From DATHWB01 sp046565785 (lineage in GTDB: Bacteria; Actinomycetota; Acidimicrobiia; Spongiisociales; ZC4RG35), in contig JBKHXZ010000287.1 in assembly GCA_046565785.1 (NCBI GenBank), positions 1-20,288 on the forward strand: a stretch of DNA of 20,288 nt, in the 5' to 3' direction. Under the pieces are notes generated by a model that saw nothing but the letters and a program-made list of their open reading frames with translations, searched no databases and was not told the origin of the DNA. The position numbers and the translations under genes were made by a program. Below are positions 7,033 through 15,944 of this stretch, piece after piece. Numbering within the stretch: position 1 is the first letter of the stretch; each line of letters begins with the position of its first letter.

Positions 7033-8147
7033 CAGAACTCGCCCACCCGTGCAGGCTCAGACGTGCGCTCAGGCGTCTCTTCGGCGTCGACTCGCCGTCG
7101 GCGCTTCCAACTGAGGGTCAGTCGGCTGGCTACGGCGATGATCACCAGCGCCTGCAGCACCTGGGCCAGACGCCACGAGATGTCGGCGTTGCGCTGCATC
7201 GCCAGACCGCCGATCTGCAGGCCCGAGAACAGGAGACCCGCCAACAGGATCCAGATGGGCCGGTTGGCGGCGAGCAGGGACACCAACAGTCCGGTCCAGG
7301 CCAAGCCGCTCAACACCAGCTCACCTTCGATGAAACGTAGCGCGTCACCGATGATCAGATGGGTTCCGATGGCGCCCCCGATGGCGCCGGACACCAGCAT
7401 CACGCCAACTGTCTGTCGTTCCACCGGAACCCCGCCGTACCGGGCGAAACGCCCGCTGTACCCGGCCATCCGCGTCTCGTACCCGACCACCGACCGCGAG
7501 TAGTAGGCGGCGAGGACCCCAACGAGGATGATCACCAGCACGAACGAGACACTCACCCCGCCGAAGATGGGCATCTTGGGCATCCGCGCCGTCTCCGGCA
7601 CCTGCCGGGTGGTAGCCAACGTCACCGACACGTCGGCGAGGGGGAACCGCACCAGATAGCCGGTGATCGCCCGGCCGACGTAGTTGAGGAGGAGCGAGGT
7701 GATGAGGATCGGGAGGGCGAGCTTGGTCTGGCCCAACGCCGGCAACAGTGCCCACATCGCCCCGGCGGCCGCACCCGCCAACAATGCGAGTGCGATCACC
7801 AGCGGACCAGGGCCCGGGGTGTAGATCGCCACCACCGTCCCGGCCAGGCCGCCGACCACCATCTGGCCTTCGCCGCCGAGGTTGATGACCCCAGCCCGGA
7901 AGGCCACAGAGACGGCCAGGGCCATGCCGACGATGGGGATGGCCCGGGCAAGCGTGTTACGCAACCCGGATCCGCTCACTGCCCCGACGAACATCTCCCG
8001 GTAGGCCAGCATCGGATCCTGACCGGTCACGGCGACTATGGCCGCCCCCACCGCGAAGGCGAGCAGGATCGAGAAGGTCACCGGGTTGGTGGCCACCGTG
8101 CGCGCCCAGCCGGCGATGCGCTGGGGGTCGACGGTCAACTCACGCAT
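7032..8147 (-). CDS. Nucleoside ABC transporter permease (NupP/YufP-like)
   Basis: This 371-residue permease is the heterodimer partner of the downstream one. It has a long N-terminal segment, then FRAGVINLGGEGQMVVGG (about residues 83-100), the counterpart of the ERAGVFQISLEG motif in its partner and diagnostic of NupP/YufP-type proteins. About nine to ten helices follow, with the coupling loop FARYGGVPVERQTVGVMLVSG around residues 235-255. The C-terminus ends in a basic, then acidic, cytoplasmic tail. The start codon lies 8 nt inside the ATPase gene and the stop overlaps the next permease, so the three transporter genes are translationally coupled. The pair should form the membrane channel for the BMP-family binding protein encoded upstream. 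Confidence 0.88.
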   Translation of the reverse strand: MRELTVDPQRIAGWARTVATNPVTFSILLAFAVGAAIVAVTGQDPMLAYREMFVGAVSGSGLRNTLARAIPIVGMALAVSVAFRAGVINLGGEGQMVVGGLAGTVVAIYTPGPGPLVIALALLAGAAAGAMWALLPALGQTKLALPILITSLLLNYVGRAITGYLVRFPLADVSVTLATTRQVPETARMPKMPIFGGVSVSFVLVIILVGVLAAYYSRSVVGYETRMAGYSGRFARYGGVPVERQTVGVMLVSGAIGGAIGTHLIIGDALRFIEGELVLSGLAWTGLLVSLLAANRPIWILLAGLLFSGLQIGGLAMQRNADISWRLAQVLQALVIIAVASRLTLSWKRRRRVDAEETPERTSEPARVGEF

Positions 8148-9663
8148 CGGCTCGATCCATGTGCGATCCGGTCATGTACCGGCCGATCTCCTGTTCGTCG
8201 ACCCGCGCCGGGTCGAGCTCGGCCACCACCCGGCCCTCGAACATGACCAGCACCCGCGTGCTGAGGGCAAGGATCTCCGACAGCTCCGCCGACACCAAGA
8301 GCAAGGCTCCGCCGGCGTCCCGGTAGTTCAAGAGTTGACGGTGGATGAACTCGATGGCGCCGATGTCGACCCCGCGGGTGGGTTGCTCGGCGATGAGCAG
8401 CGGAGCCTCGTAGGCCATCTCCCGGGCCACCACCAGCTTCTGCAGGTTGCCTCCTGACAGCGTGGCGGCCGAGGTGGACACCGAAGAGGCCTTGATGGCG
8501 AATCGTTCCACCAGAGCCGAAGCGACCTGCCGAACCCCGTCGAAGCGGAACCATCCCCGCCGGGAGATCTCCGCCTCCCGGTGGTGTCCCATCATGAGGT
8601 TCTCCCACACGGTTCCGTGATGGGTGGCACCCACCAGGTGCCGGTCCTCGGGGACATAGGCAAGGCCACGCCGACGGCGGGTCGCCACGTCGGCGTGGGT
8701 GATGTCGGACCCGGCCAGTTTCACCTGACCCCGCTCGGCCTGCCGCAGACCAGCGAGAGCTTCGATCATCTCGGTCTGACCGTTGCCGGCCACACCCGCC
8801 ACTCCCACGATCTCGCCTGCCCGCACACAGAACGACACGTCATCGACCACCACTCGATCGTGTTCTCCCAGCACGGTCAGGCCGTCGACCGACAGCACGG
8901 TGTCACCTGCCTGGTGGGCTTGCGCTCGGCGGTCGAGTTCCACGTCTCGGCCGACCATGTGTCGGGTGATCTCGGCGGGGGAGGTCTCGGAGGTGACGAG
9001 TTCGGCCACCGACCGTCCGTTGCGGAGCACCGTGACCCGGTCTGAGACCGCCATCACCTCGCCCGGCTTGTGGGTGATGAACAGGATCGTCCGTCCGGCA
9101 TCCCGCAAGCGGCGGATCACGTCGAACAGCATGTCGCGTTCCTGCGGTGTGAGGACCGCAGTGGGTTCGTCGAGGATGAGGATCCGGGCATCCCTGTACA
9201 GGGCCTTGAGGATCTCCACCCGCTGCAACACACCCACCGGGAGGGTCTCGACCACCGCCGACGGGTCGACGGCCAGACCGTAGGTTCGTGCCAGCTCCGC
9301 CACCCGAGTACGACTAGCCTCCCGGTCGATCATCCCTCGCCTGGTGGGCTCGTCTCGGAACACGACATTCTCGGCGACGGTGAGGGTGGGGAAGAGCTTG
9401 AACGCCTGATGGACCATGCCCAACCCGGCGTCGATCGCGTCCCGAGCCGAATGAAAATGAACGGGTTCCCCCCGGACCAGGATCTCTCCTTCGTCCGGGG
9501 GGAACAGCCCGTACAGCATCGACATCAGGGTGGTCTTGCCCGCCCCGTTCTCTCCGACGATGGCATGGATCTCGCCGGATCGCACCGTGAGGTCCACGGC
9601 GTCGTTCGCAACGACACCGGGGAACCGCTTGGTGATCCGGCGCAGCTCCAGCTCGATCGTCAT
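8140..9663 (-). CDS. Nucleoside ABC transporter ATPase, two fused nucleotide-binding domains
   Basis: This 507-residue protein contains two ABC domains in tandem, as in NupO/YufO and RbsA. Domain 1 has Walker A GENGAGKTT (37-45), Q-loop Gln86, a divergent signature LPVGVLQRVEI, Walker B ILILDEPTA (161-169) and switch His198. Domain 2 has a degenerate Walker A (GVAGNGQTE), a canonical signature LSGGNLQK and Walker B LLIAEQPTRGVD. One full and one degenerate half-site are usual in this family, so this is not decay. It powers nucleoside uptake through the two downstream permeases. It starts 12 nt after the binding-protein stop and overlaps the next gene by 8 nt, which indicates a single transcript. 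Confidence 0.93.
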   Translation of the reverse strand: MTIELELRRITKRFPGVVANDAVDLTVRSGEIHAIVGENGAGKTTLMSMLYGLFPPDEGEILVRGEPVHFHSARDAIDAGLGMVHQAFKLFPTLTVAENVVFRDEPTRRGMIDREASRTRVAELARTYGLAVDPSAVVETLPVGVLQRVEILKALYRDARILILDEPTAVLTPQERDMLFDVIRRLRDAGRTILFITHKPGEVMAVSDRVTVLRNGRSVAELVTSETSPAEITRHMVGRDVELDRRAQAHQAGDTVLSVDGLTVLGEHDRVVVDDVSFCVRAGEIVGVAGVAGNGQTEMIEALAGLRQAERGQVKLAGSDITHADVATRRRRGLAYVPEDRHLVGATHHGTVWENLMMGHHREAEISRRGWFRFDGVRQVASALVERFAIKASSVSTSAATLSGGNLQKLVVAREMAYEAPLLIAEQPTRGVDIGAIEFIHRQLLNYRDAGGALLLVSAELSEILALSTRVLVMFEGRVVAELDPARVDEQEIGRYMTGSHMDRADA

Positions 9664-9675
9664 CGACCGGTCAGA

Positions 9676-10713
9676 TCAGCCGAACAGCGGGTCGGGAACG
9701 ACGATCGTCCCGTCGATGATGTCCTGGGCGGCCTGCTTGACCGCCTCCACCACATCCGGGTGCTCGGCCACCACACACTGGCTGTCGGCCAGATCGTCGG
9801 ACAGAGCCATCACGCCGGTGCCGCCCTCTGCAAGACCGAACGACACCACAGATCCTGCCGTTCCATCGAGGATCTGGTCGATGAGCTGCTCGACCAATAC
9901 GTCGACCAGTTTCATGTTGTTGTCGACGATGAAGCCAGGGGCGTCGGGGCACTGGTTGACGTCCACGCCGTAGCTGAGGAAACCGGCCTCCTGAGCGGCC
10001 TCGAAGATGCCTCCGTTGGACCCGGCGCCCACGGCGAAGATGTGATCCGCACCCTGTGCCGCCACCGCCAATGCCTGTTCTTTGGCCCGGGCCGGGTCGG
10101 AGAACGGGTTGTCACCGCCGATCCACACCTGGGTGTCGGTGATGGACGGATCCACCGACTGGGCCCCCAGGGCGAAGCTGTCGGTGTAGCGGTGCAGGAA
10201 GGGGATGTCGAGCGCACCCACCGAACCCACCTGCTTCGTCTCCGAAAGCATGCCGGCCATGATGCCCAGCAGGTACGCGCCCTCATGCTCACGGAACACA
10301 CCGCAGTGCAGGTTGGGGGCGGGTTCTTCGGGGCAGGTGTCGATCAGGATGAACTCCTGGTCGGGATTGGCCTTCGAGAACTCGTCGGCGAGTTCCACCA
10401 GGGTGAACGTGGTGAGCACGATCACGTCCGGTGCCTCGTCGACCGCTGCCTCGATGTTGGCCCGACGGCTGGAGTCGTCGGTCGACTCGAAGGTCTTCCA
10501 GGTTCCACCCAGCTTCTCTGCGGCACGTTGTGTACCGGTCTGGCCGAGCTCCAGGAACTTGTTCACTCCGATCGGGTTCGGGGTGACGTAGATGAAGCTG
10601 GGGCCGTCTGCCTCGCCTCCGTCTTCGTCCGTCGTGTCCTCGGAGCCGCCGCACGCCGCCACCAGCAGTGCCAGCGTCGTCAGGACGGCGATCCGTCGCA
10701 TGTGCTTGCGCAT
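9676..10713 (-). CDS. BMP-family nucleoside-binding lipoprotein
   Basis: This 345-residue substrate-binding protein is the extracytoplasmic receptor of the ABC importer. Its signal peptide ends in a lipobox (LLVAAC, Cys21), followed by an acidic linker. The mature domain has the Bmp/PnrA/Med layout: a first strand IYVTPNPIGVNKF, DSSRRANIEAAVDEAPDVIVLTTF, then FREHEGAYLLGIMAGMLSETKQVGSVGALDIPF, the GAGSNGGIFEAAQEAG segment near the ligand site, and a Cys-containing YGVDVNQ strand. Characterised family members (PnrA, NupN, BmpA) bind purine nucleosides. The ATG at 10713 has a purine-rich ribosome site (GAGAGAGGAAACG) directly upstream. It lies 23 nt after the mtnA-like stop, in the same operon. 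The ligand is inferred, since other BMP proteins bind autoinducer-2 or different small molecules. Confidence 0.88.
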   Translation of the reverse strand: MRKHMRRIAVLTTLALLVAACGGSEDTTDEDGGEADGPSFIYVTPNPIGVNKFLELGQTGTQRAAEKLGGTWKTFESTDDSSRRANIEAAVDEAPDVIVLTTFTLVELADEFSKANPDQEFILIDTCPEEPAPNLHCGVFREHEGAYLLGIMAGMLSETKQVGSVGALDIPFLHRYTDSFALGAQSVDPSITDTQVWIGGDNPFSDPARAKEQALAVAAQGADHIFAVGAGSNGGIFEAAQEAGFLSYGVDVNQCPDAPGFIVDNNMKLVDVLVEQLIDQILDGTAGSVVSFGLAEGGTGVMALSDDLADSQCVVAEHPDVVEAVKQAAQDIIDGTIVVPDPLFG

Positions 10714-10736
10714 CGTTTCCTCTCTCTCCTCTGTGT

Positions 10737-11783
<1,047 letters not shown>

Positions 11784-11797
11784 CCAGCGTTCCTCCA

Positions 11798-11813
11798 GGT
11801 TGTCAGACAAGCT
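11798..11813 (-). promoter_or_regulatory. GntR operator, left arm
   Basis: On the - strand this reads AGCTTGTCTGACAACC and contains the perfect 11-nt palindrome TTGTC-T-GACAA (11800-11810). The same 16 bases recur at 12623-12638. The site lies about +7 to +17 relative to the predicted start of transcription and ahead of the GGAGG ribosome site, a typical blocking position for a repressor. TTGTC/GACAA half-sites fit what is known of HutC-subfamily GntR operators. Confidence 0.7.
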
Positions 11814-11823
11814 GGCGCGGCCG

Positions 11824-11852
11824 AGGCTAGAAGTGGGTGACGGCTGCGTCAA
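11824..11852 (-). promoter_or_regulatory. Promoter of the isomerase-transporter operon
   Basis: Reading the - strand, TTGACG (11852-11847) and TAGCCT (11829-11824) are separated by exactly 17 nt, a strong sigma70-like match. Transcription would begin near 11817, just before the operator at 11800-11810. The following GGAGG (11796-11792) is the ribosome site for the isomerase. The promoter lies in the 74-nt gap after the repressor gene, so the operon need not rely on read-through. Confidence 0.65.
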
Positions 11853-11857
11853 CAGAT

Positions 11858-12586
11858 TCAGCGATGGCGCACGAGTCCGAAGGGGAAGCGCCCTTCGATG
11901 AAGTAGGTCGAAGCCAACGCGATGGGCACCCCCCGGGCGTCCGAATGTGTTTGCACCAACAACAGGTAGGAGCAGTCCGCCGGACGCTCACCCCAGCCGA
12001 TGTGATCGCCGTGTGCGGCATGCAGTTCGGTCACTGCGACCACCGCCTTCGCCCTGTAGCGCTCCAAGAGCGCGAACAACGAGCCCGCCACCTCGCTCGG
12101 GTCGAAGTCCGGGCCAAACACCCATCGAGGCAACGTGTCGTAGCTGAACGCCACGGTCACGCCGTCGGCGGTGAGCGCCCGCTCGGTGGCGATGACCTCG
12201 TCGCCCTCGGCCAGCTCCAGCTTGGCTGCTTCCTCGGCCGTGGCAGGCCGCTGCACGATCGAGCGATATTGCATGCCCGGGGTCTTGCCCTGGCGGGCGA
12301 TGGTCACCGTCATGGACTCGAGGCGACGCAGATCCGCCCGTCCGGTGCCTGCCTGGGCGGTCACCACGGTTCCCAGCCCGTGCCGAGTGAGCGTCAGACC
12401 CCGGCTCTCCAGATCCTGCAGTGCCGTCCGCACGGTGGCGCGGGACACGCCGTAGTGGGCGGCGAGATCATGCTCGCCGGGAAGCTTCTCGCCGGCTGCC
12501 CACTCGGCAGCCTCGATTCGCTGGCGCAAATCGGCCGCGACCTGGGCAGACAAGGTTGGACCGGTACTCGACGCCTCGACGGCCAT
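11858..12586 (-). CDS. GntR/HutC-family transcriptional repressor
   Basis: This 242-residue regulator has an N-terminal winged helix (about residues 10-75): LSAQVAADLRQRIEAAEWAAGEKLPGE, then LAAHYGVSRATVRTALQDLESRGL and the wing RHGLGTVV. A C-terminal UTRA ligand-binding domain follows (about 90-242), with GMQYRSIVQRPATAEEAAKLEL, VIATERALTADG, a WVFGPDF loop and the closing YLLLVQTHSDARGVPIALASTYFIEGRFPF. UTRA domains sense small metabolites, here probably a nucleoside or sugar phosphate from the pathway. I place the start at 12586 because GAGGGG precedes it and because an earlier ATG (12613) has no ribosome site and lies in the promoter region. It should bind the two TTGTCTGACAA sites and repress both arms and itself. 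Confidence 0.9.
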   Translation of the reverse strand: MAVEASSTGPTLSAQVAADLRQRIEAAEWAAGEKLPGEHDLAAHYGVSRATVRTALQDLESRGLTLTRHGLGTVVTAQAGTGRADLRRLESMTVTIARQGKTPGMQYRSIVQRPATAEEAAKLELAEGDEVIATERALTADGVTVAFSYDTLPRWVFGPDFDPSEVAGSLFALLERYRAKAVVAVTELHAAHGDHIGWGERPADCSYLLLVQTHSDARGVPIALASTYFIEGRFPFGLVRHR

Positions 12587-12597
12587 GCGCCCCTCGA

Positions 12598-12627
12598 TTG
12601 ACAGCCCGAACATGGTACCAGTAGCTT
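12598..12627 (+). promoter_or_regulatory. Promoter of the catabolic operon
   Basis: A perfect TTGACA (12598-12603) and TAGCTT (12622-12627) are spaced by 18 nt. The -10 overlaps the start of the operator palindrome (12626-12636), so a bound repressor would exclude RNA polymerase. On the opposite strand an extended -10 (TGGTACCAT, about 12619-12611) could serve the repressor gene starting at 12586, giving back-to-back promoters around a single operator. Confidence 0.65.
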
Positions 12628-12638
12628 GTCTGACAACC
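12623..12638 (+). promoter_or_regulatory. GntR operator, right arm
   Basis: AGCTTGTCTGACAACC on the + strand is identical over 16 nt to the site before the isomerase gene. The palindrome TTGTCTGACAA (12626-12636) overlaps the -10 of the + strand promoter and lies just upstream of the extended -10 of the divergent repressor gene. One site could therefore control the catabolic operon and autoregulate the repressor. Confidence 0.7.
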
Positions 12639-12658
12639 CTGACACGGGAGTCCTTTTC

Positions 12659-13960
12659 GTGGAACGCTTCGTCGCCGACACCCTCCTCACCATGGCCGAC
12701 GAAAGCGCCGGCGTGGTCTCCCCCGGTGCGGTCGACATCGAAGCAGGTCGGGTGGTTTGGTCCGGACCCGCCTCCGAAGCCCCTCCACACCCCGACATCA
12801 CCACCCATCACGTTCACGGTGTACTGATGCCCGGCATGGTCGACATCCACTGCCACACCCCGATGGTCCTCCTGCGGGGAGCCGGAGAAGGGCTTCCGGT
12901 CGACCGCTGGCTGCACGAGGTGATGTGGCCGCGGGAAGCAAAGCTCACCCCCGACGACGTTCGTGCCGGCATGCGGGCCGGGGCGGCGGAGCTGCTCTCC
13001 AACGGGATCACCACCACCGTCGAGATGTACTTCCACGGTCAGGCGGTCGCCGAAGGGGCAGCCGACGTCGGACTCCGCACCGTGGTCACCGCGCCGGTCA
13101 TCGAAGACGAACAGCTCAGTGCGTTCGGACCCTGGCAGTCACAGCTCGAAGAGATGGAGGCGATGGCCCAGCGCTGGGCAGGACACGACCTGGTCGAAGT
13201 CGGACTCGGCCCGCACGCCGTGTGGTCGGTGAGTGAAGCGTGCATGCAGCGGATGTCCGAAGTGGCAGCTGCCTCCGGGATGTTGGTCCACATCCACGTC
13301 GCCGAACAGGAATGGGAAGATGCCGCCGTCCGCGAGAAGACCGGCATGTCCGCGCCGGCCTATCTGGAAGCGGTCGGGCTGCTGGACGGTCGGGCTCTCG
13401 CCGCCCACGGCGTATGGCTCAGCGACGACGACATGGCCATTTTCGGCCGCCACGGAACTGCCGTGGCCCACTGCCCCTGCTCCAACTCGAAACACGCCTC
13501 CGGTATCGCCCGAGTCCCGGAAATGAAAGCGGCCGGTATTCCGATCGGCATCGCCACCGACGGTCCGGCCTCCCACCATCGTCTCGACCTGTTCGAAGAG
13601 ATGCGGACCGCCATGCGCCTCGCCCGAATCCGTACCGGCGACGCCCAGACACTCACCCACCACCAAGCGCTGTGGATGACCACCGCCGGTGCCGCCGGCG
13701 CCATCGGCCGACCCGACCTTGGACGCCTCACCGCCGGGGCGCGGGCCGACATGATCGCTGTGAACGCTCCGAGCATGCACCCGACGATCGACAGCGAGGA
13801 CGACCCGGTCGCCCGAGTGGTCTTCGGTGGCACGCCCCAGGCAGTCACCGACGTGTGGGTGGGCGGCGAGCCGGTCATCGCCGACCACCGGCTGCTGACC
13901 GTCGACCACTCCGAAGTCCTGACAGAACTCGACCAGCGCGCTACGCGCCTCACTCGATGA
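12659..13960 (+). CDS. Amidohydrolase of the MTA/SAH/adenosine deaminase family
   Basis: This 433-residue metal-dependent amidohydrolase belongs to the TRZ/ATZ-MtaD group. Metal ligands are visible in VDIHCH (His64, His66), in HIHVAEQEW, in AAHGVWLSDDD and in the Asp of ATDGPASHHRLDLFEEMR. The segments LLRGAGEGLPVDRWLHEVMWPREAKLT and HCPCSNSKHASGIARVPEM closely follow MTA/SAH deaminases, which convert the adenine ring of 5'-modified adenosines to hypoxanthine. It is therefore the likely entry step, making an inosine-type nucleoside for the phosphorylase downstream. The GTG at 12659 is chosen because GGGAG lies 9 nt before it. A TTG at 12626 is in frame but lies inside the operator. Other TRZ/ATZ enzymes act on guanine, cytosine or triazines, so the substrate is inferred. 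Confidence 0.88.
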   Translation: MERFVADTLLTMADESAGVVSPGAVDIEAGRVVWSGPASEAPPHPDITTHHVHGVLMPGMVDIHCHTPMVLLRGAGEGLPVDRWLHEVMWPREAKLTPDDVRAGMRAGAAELLSNGITTTVEMYFHGQAVAEGAADVGLRTVVTAPVIEDEQLSAFGPWQSQLEEMEAMAQRWAGHDLVEVGLGPHAVWSVSEACMQRMSEVAAASGMLVHIHVAEQEWEDAAVREKTGMSAPAYLEAVGLLDGRALAAHGVWLSDDDMAIFGRHGTAVAHCPCSNSKHASGIARVPEMKAAGIPIGIATDGPASHHRLDLFEEMRTAMRLARIRTGDAQTLTHHQALWMTTAGAAGAIGRPDLGRLTAGARADMIAVNAPSMHPTIDSEDDPVARVVFGGTPQAVTDVWVGGEPVIADHRLLTVDHSEVLTELDQRATRLTR

Positions 13961-14412
13961 CGGCCGACGAAGTCGTCGAGCTGCTCGGATTGCAGCCCAT
14001 GCCAGTCGAAGGCGGCATGTGGGCCCAGTCGTGGAGAGACGAGCACGGAACTGCCATCTACTTTCTGCTCCAACCCGACGACTTCTCGGCGATGCACCGT
14101 CTCGCCAGCCCCGAACTGTGGCACCACTACTGCGGCGCTCCCGTCAGCATGCTCTTGCTTGGACCGGACGGAACCGTCGATCGCCTGACCCTCGGAGACG
14201 ACCTGCGCTCGGGACACCGTCCCTTCGTGCCGGTGCCGGGGGGCGTGTGGATGGGGGCGGAGACGACCGGCGACTGGTCGCTGGTCGGAACCACGATGGC
14301 CCCGCCATTCCGCCCGCAAGACTTCGAGATCGGACGCCTCGACCCTCTGGTCACGGCGTATCCGGAAGCTGCCCCCGACCTCCCCCGCCTCATCCGGAAG
14401 GAGCATCGATGA
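13957..14412 (+). CDS. DUF985 (Cupin_5) family protein
   Basis: This 151-residue single-domain cupin shows the family pattern: GGMWAQSWRDEHGTAIYFLL, then MHRLASPELWHHYCGAPVSMLLL with His47, His56 and His57, LGDDLRSGHRPFVPVPGGVWMGAE, LVGTTMAPPFRPQDFEIG and a closing LVTAYPE. The family includes small proteins such as yeast YML079W and has no firmly established reaction; the fold resembles sugar isomerases and epimerases. The gene overlaps the amidohydrolase stop by 4 nt (ATGA) and the next SDR by 4 nt, so it belongs to the pathway transcript. A role as a sugar-phosphate or lactone-processing enzyme is possible, but the sequence does not decide it. Confidence 0.82.
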   Translation: MTADEVVELLGLQPMPVEGGMWAQSWRDEHGTAIYFLLQPDDFSAMHRLASPELWHHYCGAPVSMLLLGPDGTVDRLTLGDDLRSGHRPFVPVPGGVWMGAETTGDWSLVGTTMAPPFRPQDFEIGRLDPLVTAYPEAAPDLPRLIRKEHR

Positions 14413-15152
14413 GCCCAACCCCAACCGAACTCCTCGACCTGACCGGGCGGGTGATCATCGTCACCGGTGCCGGCGGCGGGATCGGCAGCGGCATCGTCAG
14501 CCGGCTGCAACAGGCCGGGGCCAGCGTCGTGGCCGTCACCCGCACCAGTCCGGTCGAAGCATCCGCGGCGACCGTCGTCACCGCCGACCTGGCCGACCCG
14601 GAGACAGCCGACCTAGTGGTGACAGCCGCTCTGGACGCACACGGCCGGCTCGACGGCCTGGTCAACAACGCCGGAATCCAGCCGGTGGCGCCGTTCACCG
14701 AACTCACCGACGAGCAGTGGACCGAGATGATCGACGTCGATCTCACCGCAGTCCACCGGCTCACCCAAGCGGCGGCCGGGGCGATGCGCGACCGGGGTGG
14801 GTCCATCGTTCACATCGCCTCGATCGAAGCCCACCACCCCACCCCGGTCCACGGTCACTACGCCGTGGCCAAAGCAGGGCTGGTGATGCACGCCAAGGCC
14901 GCCGCCCTCGCCTGGGGACCGCACGGCGTGCGAGTCAACTCGATCTCCCCCGGTCTGATCGCCCGCCCCGGAATCGAAGACCAATGGCCCGAAGGGGTCG
15001 ATCGCTGGAAACGGGCCGCACCCCTCGGCAGACTCGGCACCCCCGAGGACATCGGGGACGCCTGCGTCTTCCTCTGCTCCGACCTCTCCCGCTGGATCAC
15101 CGGCGTCGACCTCGTCGTCGACGGGGGTGTCCTCACGAACACGACATGGTGA
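14409..15152 (+). CDS. Short-chain dehydrogenase/reductase 1
   Basis: This 247-residue classical SDR has cofactor motif TGAGGGIG (19-26), NNAG (86-89) and a catalytic triad of Ser138, Tyr151 and Lys155 (YAVAK). The end of the second strand carries Arg45 (VVAVTR) rather than the Asp of NAD-dependent members, which hints at NADP(H) use. It therefore oxidises or reduces a sugar, polyol or aldehyde-type substrate with a nicotinamide cofactor in the cytoplasm. The start overlaps the cupin stop, with GGAAGGAG just upstream. Its substrate is not identifiable from sequence. Its place in the operon suggests the released sugar, its phosphate, or the C2 fragment made by the aldolase. Confidence 0.88.
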   Translation: MSPTPTELLDLTGRVIIVTGAGGGIGSGIVSRLQQAGASVVAVTRTSPVEASAATVVTADLADPETADLVVTAALDAHGRLDGLVNNAGIQPVAPFTELTDEQWTEMIDVDLTAVHRLTQAAAGAMRDRGGSIVHIASIEAHHPTPVHGHYAVAKAGLVMHAKAAALAWGPHGVRVNSISPGLIARPGIEDQWPEGVDRWKRAAPLGRLGTPEDIGDACVFLCSDLSRWITGVDLVVDGGVLTNTTW

Positions 15153-15156
15153 ACAC

Positions 15157-15930
15157 ATGAACCTGACAGACCGCACCTACATCGTCACCGGCGCTGCTGG
15201 CGGCATCGGCGAAGGCATCACCCGCGCCATCCTCGACCAGGGCGGACAGGTAGCCCTCGTCGACCTGCGCGCCGAGGCTGCCGCTCGCGTCGCCGCCAAG
15301 GTGGATCCGGACCGATCCCGCACCCTCGCCATCGCCGGAGACGTGGTCTCCGAGACGGACGCGGTCTCCGCCGTGGAGGCCACGGTCGGCCATTTCGGCC
15401 GACTGGACGGGCTGGTCAACAACGCCGGAGTGGTCACTCTCGACACCGCCTGGGATGCCACTCCACAGATCTGGGAGCGCGAGCTGTCGGTCAACGTCAC
15501 CGGCAGTTTCGTCATGGCGCAGGCGGTGGGCCGTCACCTACGGAAACACCGAGGAGGTGCCATCGTCAACGTGGCATCCAACTGCGGCAAGGTCGGCTAC
15601 AAGAACATGGCCGCCTACAACGCCTCCAAGGCGGCGGTCATCAACCTCACCCGGTCCCTCGCTCTCGAATGGGCACCCGACGGCATCAACGTGAACGCTG
15701 TCTGTCCCGGAGGAGTCGACACCCCGATGCTCGCCGGCGTGGCCGAATGGCTGGCCCCTCGACTGGACCTACCCGCCGCCGACATCCTGGCCGGCATGGG
15801 TCCGGGGCAGCTCGGTCGCAAGATCCAACCGGTGGAGGTGGGGAAGGTCATCGCGTTCCTCCTCTCCGACGACGCACTCATCATCCGCGGTCAGGCGATC
15901 AACGTCGACGGCGGAGACACCCCGTACTGA
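15157..15930 (+). CDS. Short-chain dehydrogenase/reductase 2
   Basis: This is a second classical SDR, of 257 residues: TGAAGGIG (11-18), NNAG (88-91), Ser141, and Tyr154-Lys158 (YNASK). Asp36 after the second strand (VALVDLR) points to NAD(H). Together with the preceding SDR, which lacks this Asp, the operon may hold two dehydrogenases of different cofactor preference. It starts 4 nt after the previous stop with only a weak ribosome site, so it probably depends on translational coupling. The segment after the active site (NVNAVCPGGVDTPMLAGV) and a terminal VDGGDTPY are typical of sugar/polyol dehydrogenases of this class. The actual substrate is unknown. Confidence 0.88.
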   Translation: MNLTDRTYIVTGAAGGIGEGITRAILDQGGQVALVDLRAEAAARVAAKVDPDRSRTLAIAGDVVSETDAVSAVEATVGHFGRLDGLVNNAGVVTLDTAWDATPQIWERELSVNVTGSFVMAQAVGRHLRKHRGGAIVNVASNCGKVGYKNMAAYNASKAAVINLTRSLALEWAPDGINVNAVCPGGVDTPMLAGVAEWLAPRLDLPAADILAGMGPGQLGRKIQPVEVGKVIAFLLSDDALIIRGQAINVDGGDTPY

Positions 15931-15944
15931 ACCAGGAGTGACCG

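Noticed and set aside
11784..11852. Longer N-terminus for the mtnA-like gene starting at 11852
   Set aside because: It would translate the promoter and operator, whereas GGAGG sits directly before the ATG at 11783.
12626..12658. TTG at 12626 as start of the amidohydrolase
   Set aside because: It sits inside the GntR operator and has no ribosome site. GTG at 12659 has GGGAG at proper spacing.
12587..13036. Longer N-terminus for the GntR regulator (ATG 12613 or further upstream)
   Set aside because: The added residues are antisense to the amidohydrolase gene or overlap the promoter and operator. The ATG at 12586 has GAGGGG and gives a normal family length.
13957..14412. Cupin as the methylsulfurylase of the MTA-isoprenoid shunt
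   Set aside because: That enzyme belongs to a different cupin group and works with a RubisCO-like protein, which is absent here. This protein has DUF985 motifs.
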